A stretch of DNA of 64,000 nucleotides from Eimeria necatrix (Eukaryota; Apicomplexa; Conoidasida; Eucoccidiorida; Eimeriidae): the NCBI RefSeq assembly GCF_000499385.1, contig NW_013651811.1:186001-250000 (forward strand), in the 5' to 3' direction. Numbering within the stretch: the first letter of the stretch is position 1; every line of letters starts with the position of its first letter. Of the stretch, positions 50,349-63,643 are shown piece after piece. The notes under the pieces are model-generated. The model saw nothing but the letters and a program-made list of their open reading frames with translations, did not search any database and was not told where the DNA came from. The translations under genes were made by a program, and so were the position numbers.

Positions 50349-53300
50349 ATGCATGGAGGCGGTAGACAATCTGGCCTGCCGTACCACTTAAAATCGGCTC
50401 ATTTCATGCTGTTAGGGGCTAGATTTCACCGCATCTTAGCTTACCGAAAGACCGTGTGGGGAGTGCCGAGGAAGCTGAGGACGCTCAAACGCCTGTGTAT
50501 TATTCTGTTTCTTCTATCACTAGTGCATAGGGCGCCACACCTCGTAGCGGCCTTCTCTTTTAAGGACAGATGCTACGTTGCTTCTTCTTTTTCGAGCCCG
50601 ACTTTTCGAAGCTCCGGCCAGTTAGCACTCTTTCCCGGAGTGGAGACCCCCCAATCGGTTGGACGCAGTAGAGCAACATGCCGACGGAAGCTATGGCGTG
50701 CTGTTAACAGGATTTCTTCAGGCCGAGGCGGCGAAGGCTTACCTGAGATAGTCGAGGAAAACTTCCATGAAGGGCAGAAACGGCGCCCCTCTGTGACTGA
50801 TCCACGCACAGCGAAAGGCCTTGATGGCGCTGCAAAAAATTTTCAGTGCAGCTTAGAGAAACACCCAAGCGGGTAGGCGTAGAGTCTTGACCAGATTTGC
50901 TCCGTCAGCGTATGTGCGCTCCACTTGAATAGTTTTAGATTAAAATTTCATGTTCGTGTCCAAATATACTTGTTTGTCGGCATGCACCCTCGCAAATATT
51001 TCTCCAACCCCAAAGTTGGCATCAGCACGAGATGGCGGGATAAAAAGAAGCTTCGCTATTGCCTGTATCCTGAATTGCTAGGGGCTTTGGGCTTTTGCAT
51101 CTGTATTTGCTATGTAGGCCCCAGCATGTCGCAAGTCTCACGGATAGCCCTTCTCGAGCAGAAATCAAGTCCTTCTTCTCATTCCTAGCTGCGTTTGTGT
51201 CTCCTCCTGCGCCGCTACGGCAGCTTAAACAGCAACAACAGCACCTGCCGTATCAGCAGCAACCGCCAGCAGTACCAAGCTTGTCAGAAGCCCTAGACGG
51301 TGTTATGTTTCTCGCTGCTTGTGCTGTGTCTCACCAATGGGGCTTGAGCCTTGAACCTGCCAGCAAGTGGTCCCAGGGGCCCTGCCAAGGCGATTCTGGC
51401 GCTGGAGGTCTTGAGTTTTCCTCGAAACAGCAGCAAAGACGGCGAGATGATTGGCTTCTGCTATGTGGAACGCCTTCTAGTCCATGTTCTGCTGAAACTG
51501 TATCTGTGAGGGCTCTTACATGGTTCTTGAACTCACTCCGAAAATTCGTCCCCAGGTACGGCCCAGGGCTGCTTCTGATTTTCATATTTTTTAGGAGCCC
51601 AGTGGTTAAGGAAACATTTCCTTCTGTTTTTGACATCTTGACAAACTCTTCCTCGGCAGCTCTGGTCGGCCACTGCTTGGTTGTGAATGCATGCTTTGCT
51701 GCGGGAATTTAAAGGAAAGGAGAAGACCATAGGCGTAGTGGCAGAAGAAAATTTAGCTACCTTATATTTAGGTGCCGCTATTTTTCCCTTCTTTGCGGGC
51801 GTTTGCAGGCTTCCACAAGCGGCTGTCACTCAACTCATAGCTCCTCTCTTCGTCATCGGTCGGGAAATCCGACTGGCACGCTCGCCTTCAAAGCCTTCTC
51901 AAGAAGTGCAGGCCCTGGCACAGGCGCTGCTAGACCTGCTGCAGGAAGTGCTACAGCGTGCTGCGGCAGAGGCCCCAAGCTTGCCCTCTGGAGAGACAGT
52001 GCAAAGAGTGTCGACAGTGTATAACTTGCTGTCTGAATGGAGTAAGAACTTCCCTTCCACTCAGACTGAGAGATTCACGCCACTGCTGCTGCTAGGGGGA
52101 AGTGGAGATGCAATTGGCCACTTTCCGGAGGAGGATTTCGAAGGCCATCGTGGTGGGATTCCTAATGGCACGGCCGCTACTGCTCTTGCCGTAGCCCTGC
52201 AGCGCAGCGGAGCTCTCATGCTGCCTCGGGGAATTTTGGAGGCAATAGCGACTATGGTAGAAGCCTCTGCAGTGGCTGCAGCACGCGGACTAAAAGTTTT
52301 TGCACCGCTCCTGGAAGCACATGGCGGTGTAGATTCACCCCCTCGACTGCATCCGCTAAAGGACTGGTCGCACAAAGTCTATTCACAGCAGCAGCAGACG
52401 CTGCACCAGCGTTTGAATGTGCAGCAGCCAAACACTGGAAAGAAGTCACCACCGTCGCAAACAACTGCTTATGAAGTGCGTCTGCTGGTGGCAGCACTGG
52501 CCTCTTGGCTTCCCGTGTACTACCTTCTCATGAGACTAGGTGGGGGCATTTGGCTGCCTGCCGTACAGCAGCTGGCAGAAGTTGCGGCTGCTCAGGGGGC
52601 CCGCCTTATTGAGCTGTTTATATCCGAACAGCAGGCCCAACGGGGCAGTGCAGCAAATGACGAAAAGCGCTGCAGTACGTGGGCTGCCGTAGGGCGGATG
52701 CTATACGGTGAAGTGCAGCAGTTATGCATTGCTCTGGCGCGGCTCCATTCGCTGAGGCCTCTTAAAGGTACTGGACAATTTGCTGCAGCTGCTGTGTCAT
52801 TTGATCGCTTCCTTGCACATCAGGCTTCTGCCTCCGCAAAGACTGGACCAGCATCTGCATCCGCACGACTGACACCGCTGGCGTTTTTTAGACCCTTACT
52901 GCACACGCATGAGCCTCCTCGAGATCTCAGAGAAGCCGAAAGAAGAATACGTTTTTTCTGTTCACTAGTCACTCTCGGGGCTAAAGACCGATCGCTTACC
53001 AGCGGCGTTGCAGCCTGTCTGCCGTCAGAGAGCGAACTAGACTCTCTCCTATCCACAGAATGGCAGACGCAGGAGGAGGCGTTTAGTACCTCTACCGCCG
53101 CGGCAGCAGTAATCTGTGCGCAGCGCCTCTCGCTGAAGGTGCTCCAGCGATTGCTCTTTGCGTGCAGTTGGATCGGTGAATGGGCTCTCGTGACTCAGGG
53201 CCTTAAGGTCCTGCGATACCGCTTGGACACTCTGACGCTGCAGCGCTTGTTGCGCTCGCACACTTCCGCCCGAAACGAGAGTAATGGTGTTAGTAGCACA

Positions 53301-56085
53301 CAGATTGGAAGCTTCGCGACAGCAGCTTCAGCACCAGCAGAAACACAGGACAGAAGTGCTGCTGAGCTCGTGGGAAAAACCCTTTCGCTGCTTCAGAGGT
53401 CCTCGAGCATGAGGGGGAGTCCTCCAAAGGGAGATGGAAAACAGCCACGACCCCTTTCCCCAGATTCTGACTTGGAGGCGTCTGAGCTGCAGGATTCCCT
53501 ATGTAGCCTCGCGTCTGCTGCCACATTGTGGGCAGCAGTCAGCGGCTTCGAAGGGCACCAACCAGAAGACGTCGCTCTTCTTACTTTTTCACTCATTCCA
53601 TTTTGGATCCAGGAGACGAGCGCGGGGGCTTCACCAGTACATACTGAACAAAACGTTCAGACTATCCGTTCTGCAGCTGCAGGAACTGCTGCTGTTGACT
53701 CAGAGGAGCCACAGACGAATCAGCAGCGTCAACGAGGTCCTGTGGAAAGGGGACTAACAGTCTCATCCTTGGTTAGCAGCCTAAAAGGTTCAAATGCATT
53801 TGCCTCGAGCTCGGGTATTTCTTCAGGTCGTTACGTGGCGCCTGCTGCTGTCGAAGTATGCCCATCATCTGATCTCTTCCAGCTTACTTGTTTTGCTTGC
53901 TCCAGCGTTAGTGTGCCAGGGGGTCTTACTGCGACTGGATCTGCATTCCTGCTCTTGTGACTGCTTTTGCCTTCAGTTTTACCTTTCGGAACTTTGCGAG
54001 AAAAGGGGACCTGATTTAGCGGCGTGGCCTTCGCCAATTTTGTTCCTCCTAGCATACAACATGCTTCGTCTCCGCCAAGGTACGGGAATTGATACCGTCC
54101 GGGCCACATCTGACTCAGCTGCCGCAGAAGCAGCTGCTCCCGGTGTGGGTCCTGCAGTGGGCGCTGTTTTCACAACGGAGCAGCAACAGCAACAGCTCAG
54201 CAGCGAAGCAGAAGCAGCTGCTTCCCAGTTGCTGCTCCATGTGGTCGAGGCTATTGACAAAAGTGTTTCTTTCCCAGATTCCGTGGACGCGTGGTGTCGG
54301 CAACAGCTCTCTGCGCCAGCAGGACAGTTTCATCACGATTCAACAACCACAACTGCAAATTCACTAGAAACAACTGCAGTAACAAAAGCAGCCACGGCGA
54401 GCATTCCACTTGCTCGGAACCGGAATAGGATTCGCCTAGCGGGTATGAGGGAAGTAGGGTCATTTCTGTGGGCCTTGAGCCGGGTTGAAGGAGGCTTTGG
54501 CGCTCCTGTAGCAATAGGGACCAATGAAGCGGCTAGGCTTGCCGCAGGAGTGAACGAGTCGGCTGGAAGTGCGACACGCAACTCCCCTTTATGGGGAGCT
54601 CACCAGAACCGCAAGAGCCTGACTCTACAGGAAGCGTCGCACTTAGCTGCACAAATCATCAGACGCCCGGGAGGATTTGCTGACAAGCTGGCAGTCTACG
54701 CCGAGGCAACCCTCAGGGCAGCAAACGATCATCTCCTTCAACGAGAAGGCCCACGGGCCTCTGGATCATGTGTTTCTGATGACGGAGAATCCCGAACACA
54801 ATCCGTCGCTTGTGCAACTCCCGCCGAAAGCACACTGGCTGCTCGTAGGCAGGCCTTGCCCCCCGACTATGGGCCCCAAGCTGTGCTGAGTACAGTGAAG
54901 TCGTTTTGTCTGGAAGCTCGAAACATCGCTAGGCCTCCTGTATCTCTACCACCGTCAGAAAAGCCTTCCTTAAACTGGCTCGCAACTGCCGGAGTGTCTC
55001 TAGGGCTGTTGCTTAGCTTTTATTCCTCATGCAAGGCAATCACGCGGCATTACATCCTGTGGGTTACATACAGCTTGAAGAGGAATCGGGCAATCTATGC
55101 TGTTGCTGATTGTGAATTGGGACAGCTCCTATTGCAGAGGAATCTGCTTAGATTAGTCTGTTGAGGCTCTTGCAGGGCCACAGTTTGATCCTTGCTCCTC
55201 CCTGACCCACTCTGTGCAGCTTTGCCTGATGTTGCTGCTTGCAGGTCCGGGATTCTTCACGCCCCTCTGTTGACTGCGGAGTGCGGGCTGTTGCAGCTGT
55301 TTCATCTTTTGCGGCCGTTGGCCGCTAGTGCCCGCGCAGCCATGGAGGATTCGGAACAGGTCACTAAGGAAAATGTTGGTGTAAAAGGCCTTGATATTTC
55401 TCCGACCTTGTCAAATGATTTCAAGCTATCTAATCTGCCACCAGCAGAAGCTGGACATCAATATGCTGGCCAGTCTAACAGTAACAACAGCATTTTACGA
55501 CTGCTACGTGGAGCGCCAGCCTTCCTCTTCGCTGCAGCGGCAGCGCTATTGCGACACTCACAGATTATTGCGGGTCTCCCCGTCGATTCACCTAAAACTG
55601 CAGCACAAGTGCAGTTGCTTCTTTTGGCAACCAGCGACTTCGCAGCTTTGCTCCATGCACATTGCCACTCATCGGACGGCTTCTCTGAAGGCTTTATGGA
55701 TCAAAGCACCCCCGCTGCACATGTACCTTTGGTGACAGCTTCCAGGGAGTTTCGTCACGTGGTGCAAGAATTGCTATCCATATTCAGCGGGATTGTGGTT
55801 CGGCATGGCGAGCAGATTTGTGACTCTCTCCCGTTGCTAGCTGCTGCAGCAGAGGTACTCAGTCGCTGCGGCAGACAGGTATCCTTGCCACCTGGCTCTA
55901 AGAAGGCTGTTGAGTCCTTCGCGTCTGCCGCTATCGCCGCCCTCCGCCAGCCTGCTTCGTATAACGGCAGCACGAGAGAATCGTGTAGCGATACAGCAAC
56001 GCAGGGACAGACATGGGGAGGAACTGAGGGCTTGAAGAGGCTGGCAATTGCGCTTGAGGCGCTAAAATTTGTGGAACTCAAGTAA
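50349..56085 (+). CDS. Very large helical protein with apicoplast-type leader, unknown function
   Basis: At least five exons. Exon 1 is 50349-50872. Exon 2 starts at 51118 after GCTATGTAG and reads at least to 51555. A further frame runs 51595-about 51700. The main exon lies in the frame ending at 53906, then 53977-about 55100, then from about 55245 to the TAA at 56085; about 1700-1800 aa in total. Residues about 48-68 (RLCIILFLLSLVHRAPHL) form a signal-anchor or signal peptide, followed by a Ser/Phe/Arg-rich, acid-poor stretch like a coccidian apicoplast transit peptide (FSFKDRCYVASSF). The remainder is Ala/Leu/Gln-rich and mostly helical (ALAQALLDLLQEVLQRAAAE, TTAYEVRLLVAALASW), suggesting alpha-solenoid repeats. 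The link between about 51.68 and 51.81 kb does not keep phase in my model, so an exon or frame is missing there. I recognise no family. Confidence 0.65.
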
Positions 56086-56840
56086 ACACACTTTGTGAAG
56101 CACGAAATGTTAACGCTCCTGCGGTTTTCAGACTCGAATAGTTGGGCGAGTTGCTCACACACAACACAGTCCCCACGTCAGGACTGCGTAATGCACATCC
56201 CAGTAGGAAGACAAAGCGAATCAGCGTATTGTTTCAAAGTTTGAGCTCATAGGACTGCTCTCTTTGGTGGTGTACCACCAAAGAGAGCAAGTAGTGGTAT
56301 GAGCTCACAATTCCACACCGAGCAAAATATCTTCTCGTGACCTTGTCACAAGGGCGAGCGGAGTCGAAGTCTACTGCCTAAATCAACAAGTAACACTATT
56401 GTCACACTGATGACGTCATTAGACGGCGCTGCTACGATTTTCCTGTCTTACAAACGCACGCGCGACACTGTAAGTATCCGGACACGCGAACCTTGCAACA
56501 GTACCGAACAGTCACTTCGGCCTTCAATTGTAGCCAAACCCAGAATGGGTGCACGCAAACGAAACAAAGCTGGCGCCTGGGCACGGGAATCAGCAGGCAC
56601 GGATGACCCTACCAACCGCGGCAGTAGAGATTAAGAACACGACTTCTTACCAGTGCACCATGACTCGACGATTGTTCTTGCTTGCAAAGCAAGCCCGCGA
56701 GAATGATCCAGCTCAATTTCTGCGGCACAAAACCTAGCTACGTATTTCCATGCTGCATTGTTGGTACTTAGCGTGATCTGTATGACCACTGGCTGTTGTT
56801 ACTAAGACACATGAAGGTATCCTCGGTAGCCGTCATCCGT
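56086..56840. other. Spacer between convergent genes, contains a perfect hairpin
   Basis: No coding frame is supported. The main feature is the inverted repeat at 56242-56307, listed separately. Confidence 0.5.
56242..56307. repeat. Perfect inverted repeat (hairpin)
   Basis: GCTCTCTTTGGTGGT (56257-56271) and its exact reverse complement (56274-56288) are split by only two bases. Outer arms TGAGCTCATA (56242) and TATGAGCTCA (56298) also pair. It sits between the 3' ends of two convergent genes, so it could be a transcript-end structure. It shares AAGAGAGCAAG with the foldback at 17061. Confidence 0.85.
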
Positions 56841-59800
56841 TCAAGATAAATCAACACTGTTATCCTCTTCGAGCTCAGAGAAATCCCCCTCTTCTGGAGA
56901 TCCTCGGCGGCCTAAACCTGGTGAGAAGAGCACCTTCTTCTTATTCTGAAGCAGTTGCAAGTCTCGAAGGACAGTCACTCCATCGATTGTTGATGGGCCG
57001 GCGGAATCTACGACGTCTGCTCTTAATGGAAAGGGAGCATCTGCATCACTGTCAGTGGATATTCGGTTGCAGGCAGCTGCAAAAGCGGTGCTGCTGCTGC
57101 TTCTGGCGGATTGTGCCGCTGCAGTAGGGAGAGCTGGATCAGTTTGCACCTGCTGCTGAGCAGGAAGGCCTTCATGTGTGTATGTTGGATGAGCTAGCCT
57201 TTCCGTATCTCCCTCATTTTCTGAACAAAGGGCATGCGCCTTCGGGATACCTGCGGTCTCTTGCTGCTCGTAATGCTTTGGCTCTTGTGTTAACTGCCCG
57301 TTTGATCCATCCTGTGCATGCTGTGTAGATGGCAGCTGCTGATCATCGAGCGTTTCTCTCTCCATGTGCGGCTGCGCCAGTGAATGCTCTGCTCGCCTCT
57401 CAGGCTGTTGCCTACTGTTCATTACTTGGAGCCTCGTTGGGACCTCGGCATCAGCAAACACTAACCCTCCAGAGAGAGCGCAGCTGGATGTTGACTGTGG
57501 CTTAAGCAGCCCTTTCTTTTGGCAGACGCTGTCGTTTGGCTCTTCAGCTACACACGCGTGCAGAGCTCCTGCTGCGCGTCGCTGTTCAACAGTGAGGCTC
57601 GTCTCAGTAGATCCAACAGGCTGCATCCTGGCTTCCTTGCTTGTTCCTGGAGTCGCTTCCAAAGGGTAGCACAGAGGAATGACCGCAAAGTCTTCGGGTA
57701 CGTCGGGTTCACCAAGATTAACTGGCCACCCGTGACTAAACGGACAACCGCGTTCTGCTTTGCTGCCCACCGTCTGCAGCGTCGAAGTTATGGTTGATTT
57801 CCGCGCCTCTGCTTGTTTTCTAGATAACAAGGACTGCCCTTTTGAAAGGCCCTGAGATGGCTGCGTCGGCTGCTGCGCCTTCTCGAGCAGTTGGGGCTCT
57901 CGAAGAGACAGCGGCCTGATAGGGTCTCCCCTTACACTGCCCGTTTGCACTGCTGCTTTCCTCAGTTCCAGCATTTCCTGCCGGTAAACTTTACCCACTA
58001 AAATTTTGCTGTAGCAAGCACAAGCGAAATGCATGAGGCAACAACGGCTTCCAGGAAAGCACCAAGCAGCACGAATAATAAATTCAACCGCGAGTAGGTG
58101 CGTTTAAAAACACTCTATCACAGAAAGTAAGTTAGATTGTGCGAGACTCCACGAGCGCCTGTGCTGTGCATGCAAATACATACACAGCTTCGCGGACAGC
58201 ATGCAACCAGGTCACCTTGACTGCACTTCTCGCTATGAGAACTGCTACATGGCAACCGATCGGACGAATTGTCAAATTGACAGAAAAGCATCCAAACAAG
58301 CGCCAACCTGTTTCTTTCCCTCGAAACTTCCTCCTGTAATTCATCTATTTTTGTCAAGGATGTCGATAATAAATTTCGGTACCTGGAAAACAACAACCGT
58401 GCGTAGTAGAAAAACAACAGCCGTGCGCAGTAGAAAAAGGTCGAAGTCTGAATCTCCAGTTGGCGCCACGTAAACATTTCTGTATCCCGGCACAATGCCT
58501 TATTCGATTAAACTGGCACAATGATGATAAAAGCGCTGTGAAAGCAACAAAGAAATCAAACATCGAAAGCATCAGCTGCTTAAAGCGAAAAATTGCTCTT
58601 GAGGGCTTTGGCAATGTACCTGTCGCTCTGTTCTTTGAACTTGTCAGCCGTTGTATTAAGCCTTGTCTGCGACTCTTCGAGGGCAGCCCTCAGTTTCTCT
58701 ATGTCCCGCTGTGAATCATTTAGCTTCCCAGTTAGTGCCTCAACCTGCCGCTGAGATTAAGCGCACACGGGAAACATGCGAAGAGCATTCGTGGATTTCT
58801 TTCTCACTCCCCTAGACTTTGCATCATGTGCACACTCAACCCTGTGATGAAAGCATCCCACTGGACAGCAGCTGGGAGAACTTGGTCTTGAGCTGCAGTG
58901 GCAGTGGAAGCATCATTTTACCCTGAGCTCCGCGCGCTGTGCAACAATACCCCTGTACTTCGATGAAATTTCTGATAGTTCATTTTTCGCTTCTTTCAAT
59001 TGCTGAATTATTCAATCACACCGCAGTGACAGCATACGATGGGCATGTAAAACATGGATACTTGTAGTCAGCTACGCCACCGGTAGGACGGGCAGATAAT
59101 ACAGTCATCAGTTCCTTACTTGTTGAAGCGCGATGGTTGCTGGCTCCGACAACAATTTCTGTTTCTCTGCTGTGACCTCCTTCAAAGCGAATTGCAGGTA
59201 TGCTATTCGGCTACTAAGAGTTTTGATTACTTCATCCTTGAGCATCAACTGTGCCCTTGTGTCGAATTCTGTATCATGGCGGCCTGCAGCAGGGATGACA
59301 AGTATCTAGAGAACAATTAACCTACGTCACCGATCATTTAATCCCCCTATAACCTGATGCCTCCCAGGTATTTATTAAAAAAACAGTCGAAACAATGCTA
59401 GGAGAGGCACATTAACAAAGTAAACGCAGTATCACCTTTGGGAAGCGGCAGAGAAATGTTCTGCGAGACGTCGAGAGCCTTTTCCACGTTCTCCTGAGAC
59501 AGAAGCAGTATACTTCAGGGAATAAACACCTCGAAAAAATGCATGACAAAAGAACCACGCTTGGGTGGGCTGACCACAAGGCTTACGTGAGCGGAGCGAA
59601 GGGACTCAAGAGTAGCTTCCCTCTCCTTCAGCTGCAAACGGGAGAGAGGAATAAACAAGATGAACAACTCAGTGAAGAGACAAAAACAATGCAAATAAAA
59701 ACAACCCTATGATTCGCAAGGACTGCCTCACGAACTCGTCAATAGCTTATGCCTGGCAAGCTGCAATGCACCTTAATGCCAAAATATCACGGCCTACTCT

Positions 59801-62800
59801 CTTCTCAATAGCGTCTTTCTCGCTCCTAGCCGAGCGGACTTCTTGCACAGCCTCAGTAAGCTGTCTTTCGAGTTTGACTTTCGCTCTCTCAAGTTCCACC
59901 CGTTTGTCGGTCAGTTTCTGCAGCTGCTCTTCAAGATTGTGAACCTGAGCAGCAAGGGCATCCCTCTCTAGCGCTGTTGATTTGCTACGACCGAAAAAGC
60001 TGCGTCTGCTCGTCAGTGCGCGAGGTGTTTCCGGCGTTGACGGCGCCTCCCGGAGCTTTTGCAATTGCTGAGGATCAAGCATGTAAGGGAAATCAGGCAC
60101 GCACCTTTGGCTAATGGCGCTAGACGATGTGAAATGCACAGAAAGCAGCGAGAAAACAGGCGTTCTGAAACTGCTCCACCTGCCCTCTAATAGCAGGTCG
60201 GTGCGAGCGGAAGTGGCAGATGGCTGTAGAAGGCAGGGGGGAACCAGATAAGCATAGTAGCGAAAGGCACTAAGGCTGCAAAGATCGGGTTAGGCTGTGC
60301 TGTTAAATTTGTATGCCGACCTGCTCAAGCTCGTCTTTTTCTGCAGAGACCTCTAATAGTTGCTTGCTCATCCCTTGTAGTGCTGTGTCCTTTTCCTCAA
60401 TTTCTCTTCGCAACTCTTCTAAATCCTTGCAGTTTTCTACGGGATCTTCTGGAGTGACCTGCCGTCGGGCGAGAGCTCTGAGAAGGCAAGACGGATGCGT
60501 GGGACCTACAGTAAGCAAGCCGCGCGGGATTTAACGGACTACAGCCCGTGCAACGCCCATGTGCACACAAGCCGGTACGCGACAGAAACGCACTGCTCTG
60601 CTTCAATTCGTCTTGTTTCCTCTTCGCCCAGTTTTGCCTCCAAAATAGCTCTACAGCAGCGCAAACAGCGATGGCCAAGATCTTTAGAAGTACCGGCGAG
60701 TTCGCAGCAGCGTATCTGTTGGCAAGCCGCCCTATTGCGCCACAGGATGTAAGTGGAGGAGACAGTCACCAAAGTGCTATGTTCAGCTTACATGCGGCGG
60801 CTAAGGTCCCGAGCGCGCTGCTCATCTTCAGAAGACACTGATTGCTCTTCCTTCTTTCCTGCCAACATCGTGCGAGTGCACTCGAGCTCGGCCTTTAGCT
60901 TAGTCACTTCAGCCTCTTTCCTTAAGCAAAGGGCCATAATTAATGCATACACAAGTTCGATTCGTAAAGTGCGTATTGGTCAGCGTTTCCAGCCACCACA
61001 GGTGCATGAATGTACCACAATACAGTAGAGATGAAACCATGTTGCCACAAAGCTTTTCTGGTTGCTCTAAGTGCTCTAAGAAATAGGCGAACAAAAAGTG
61101 GGGATTCGACTGACCGAGAGAGCTCTGCTGCCTGTGCCTCTAGCTTTCTTTCCAGTTCGACAATCCTTTGCTTTTCCCTTGAAGGCCTGCATGCATGGAG
61201 GAACGACACGTGCAAGAAGATGACCGGACTGCAGCAACAATGCTAATTCACAACGATGCTAATTCAGCGTCAGTTCTACCCATCAGCGGCCCTGAAAGAC
61301 CTTACGGGCTTTCCTGAGGCATCGATGACTCAACGGATGGCTTTTGCTGAGCGTCCACAAGCTGCATTTCAAGCTCTGCTAGTCTTGCTTCCCTGCAAGA
61401 ACAGACATACAGATGTGCACTGCCTCAACCAAAGTATAGCCTGGTGGAGATAGCAGAATACGGCTAAGCATGGCAAAGTGTCTACCACCAAGAGAAGAAC
61501 AGGTAGCGGTGACGCAGCTTTGTGCTCCCGCCTGCTCCAGATGCTCAGTGTTCTCACTTCTCCTCAATCTCATCAGCGTGATTCTTGCACTCGAACTCGA
61601 GTTGCGCCTCCAATAAACCTATTTTCCTAGTAAGTTCTTGCGTCTCCTCGTTGTTCTTTAAGAATCTAGTGGCCATACACGGAAAAAAAAGACAATGACC
61701 TCTAAAAGTCTCTAGATACCAGTCCCGGTCACACGACTCTCTGTTGCTTCCGCCACAAGCTCTGTACAAGATTTGACTAGCGTCGCAGCTGACCCATCAC
61801 GTTTCATGGACTCAATGAGTGCCTCCTTCGACTCCACCTCCAGCCGAAGCCGGGCCACCTCTTTCTGAAGCAAAATTTCACCACAATCTAGTCCCTGTGT
61901 ACTCTTTACAAGGCGTCATACGCGGTATGCGCATGTCACGATATCAAAAACGTTAGGTAATATATTAAAGAGGAACCATTTACACAGGGAAACGTTGCCA
62001 AGTGGTTGAAAATTCCAATTCAGGTAAAGCATGTTTACTTGAGCTTCATCTCTTTCCGCCCGCAGTGCGTCGAGCTCCTCTCTGAAGACAGCACAGCTAA
62101 CAGACTTATCTCTCATCGTAGGCACTCCACCTATTGGCTGATGACAGGGACTAGAAACTCTTCGAGCCAGAGCCTTTCCTAACCTTTCTTCTGTTGTGTT
62201 TACAGAGCTGGTGCGAGCGTCTCTCTCCTGGATAAGCCTCTTCAAGTGCTCATTTTCGGCAATCAGCATTTCCATTGTGTTCCTGCATGCCTCAGCAAAC
62301 GCCAGCCATCAATGCTTCGAAGAGCTCCATGTACTCAGCAAGAAGCAAGCAGCATATGGAGCACACTATTGCAAAACGATGCGAAAGTTGTCCATCACTG
62401 ATCAGAGGAGCACCACGCAGTGAGCCACCTGGCCGACGCCTACCTGAGGCCATCTGCTTCCGTTTGTGAGCCTAAACCGCATTGACAAGTTGTACACACA
62501 GTTTCAATATGCAGGTTCATGTCCAGGCTCATGTCCAAGCCCGAAGCATTGGGGCTCAAGTGTGACCTGCCGGCCCAAGTGTTCATATGTGCAAAACTGC
62601 CTTCGTACCATCTTTTCCTGAGTCGTTACTGTGGCTGCTACGGCTGTGTCGTCTTTGCCTTTCCTCGTCAAGGCACTTCCGGCTAATCTGAAGGGGACCA
62701 CTAGAGCTGTGGTAGCTGTGACTTCCAGCCGCCAACGAAGAGAGCTTCTTCAGCATCTTCACCTACAGGAACTTGCGGTCCTCTGTAAACTCCTGTTATG

Positions 62801-63643
62801 CATGTGCAATGCCATGCTCATTTAGGTCAGTAGCCTGCTGTCATATCCCAAGCCAGACATATTCAGGGAGCTAGATGCGTCTGACATGAACGGGTTGGAG
62901 AGTCATGAGCTCTCCGTTGCTGCGGAAACGCGGCAGCTGCTAAGAAGAGTCTCACGGACTCTTGAAAGTTTCTCCCCCCAATTCCCGCAAGCTCCGAAGA
63001 AGTTCCTTTGAGATTCTGCAGCGTAACGTCCGGAACTCGAGATGGGCTGTGCGTGAAAACCGGCCAGAGTGACCGTGGTGTCGGCCTGTCAGGCTGGCAA
63101 CTCGTAGCGTGTCATCAAAGCCTTTTTCCTCCCTTTTGGAAATCACCTCAATAAGTAACCTGGAAATGCGCAATTTAGCTCATTTCCAATGTAGTTCAGC
63201 TCCGCCTGCTTCGCACTGGTCGATAGGCTCGACCCGCCGCATAGCCAGCCGTAGCGAAGTCTTACCAACAGGGGAAGCCAGTGGCTCAAAATACTTATCT
63301 TTTTGTCTTACGAGCTTGATTTGAGTATGAAGAAGAAAAGACAGAAAGATGAGCAACAGATACGCCACCATGTGTTGCTGCGGCCTCCAAGAGCATTCAA
63401 GCTTTGGGGATCTGTTGGTGCCATACACAGCAACACCTCCAAGAATTTTCAAATTCAAGCTCTACAGAAATATTCAGCTTCCTTAAAACCTGAGAATTAT
63501 GGATCCACCACTCCTTAATGCAGAAGTTTGGGCGCACCTGTGGTCTTTTCAAACCGCCGAGTCGTCTGCGTGGGCGCCACACGGGAAGCACCACCGACGC
63601 CTTCTGGCATTTCCTTCGAATTTGAGTTTTCCCATTGATCCAT
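56841..63643 (-). CDS. Long coiled-coil protein, about 20 or more exons
   Basis: ATG at 63643 opens MDQWENSNSKEMPEGVGG (exon 63643-63538, donor GTGCGC). Exons between about 63490 and 62830 are not resolved. From 62762 on the chain is in phase: 62762-62609, 62471-62444, 62282-62039, 61864-about 61735, 61655-61558, 61392-61306, 61177-61115, 60920-60792, 60650-60594, 60477-60321, 60067-59798, 59631-59587, 59493-59436, 59268-59120, 59002-58922, 58744-58620, 58382-58308, 58008-56841. Most exons encode heptad-rich coiled coil (IAENEHLKRLIQERD, LEELRREIEEKDTALQ, QVHNLEEQLQKLTDKRVELE). The last exon, about 390 aa, is disordered and ends in an acidic tail (FSELEEDNSVDLS). No motor, GRIP or kinase domain is seen. 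A structural or Golgi/cytoskeletal tether is possible but not shown. One exon is only 28 nt and several are under 65 nt. Confidence 0.8.
58390..58437. repeat. 24-bp direct tandem duplication at a splice acceptor
   Basis: Two adjacent copies (58390-58413 and 58414-58437), differing at two positions, lie in the intron directly upstream (minus strand) of the exon starting at 58382. On the coding strand each copy carries a pyrimidine-rich tract, so the acceptor's polypyrimidine tract is doubled. Confidence 0.8.
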
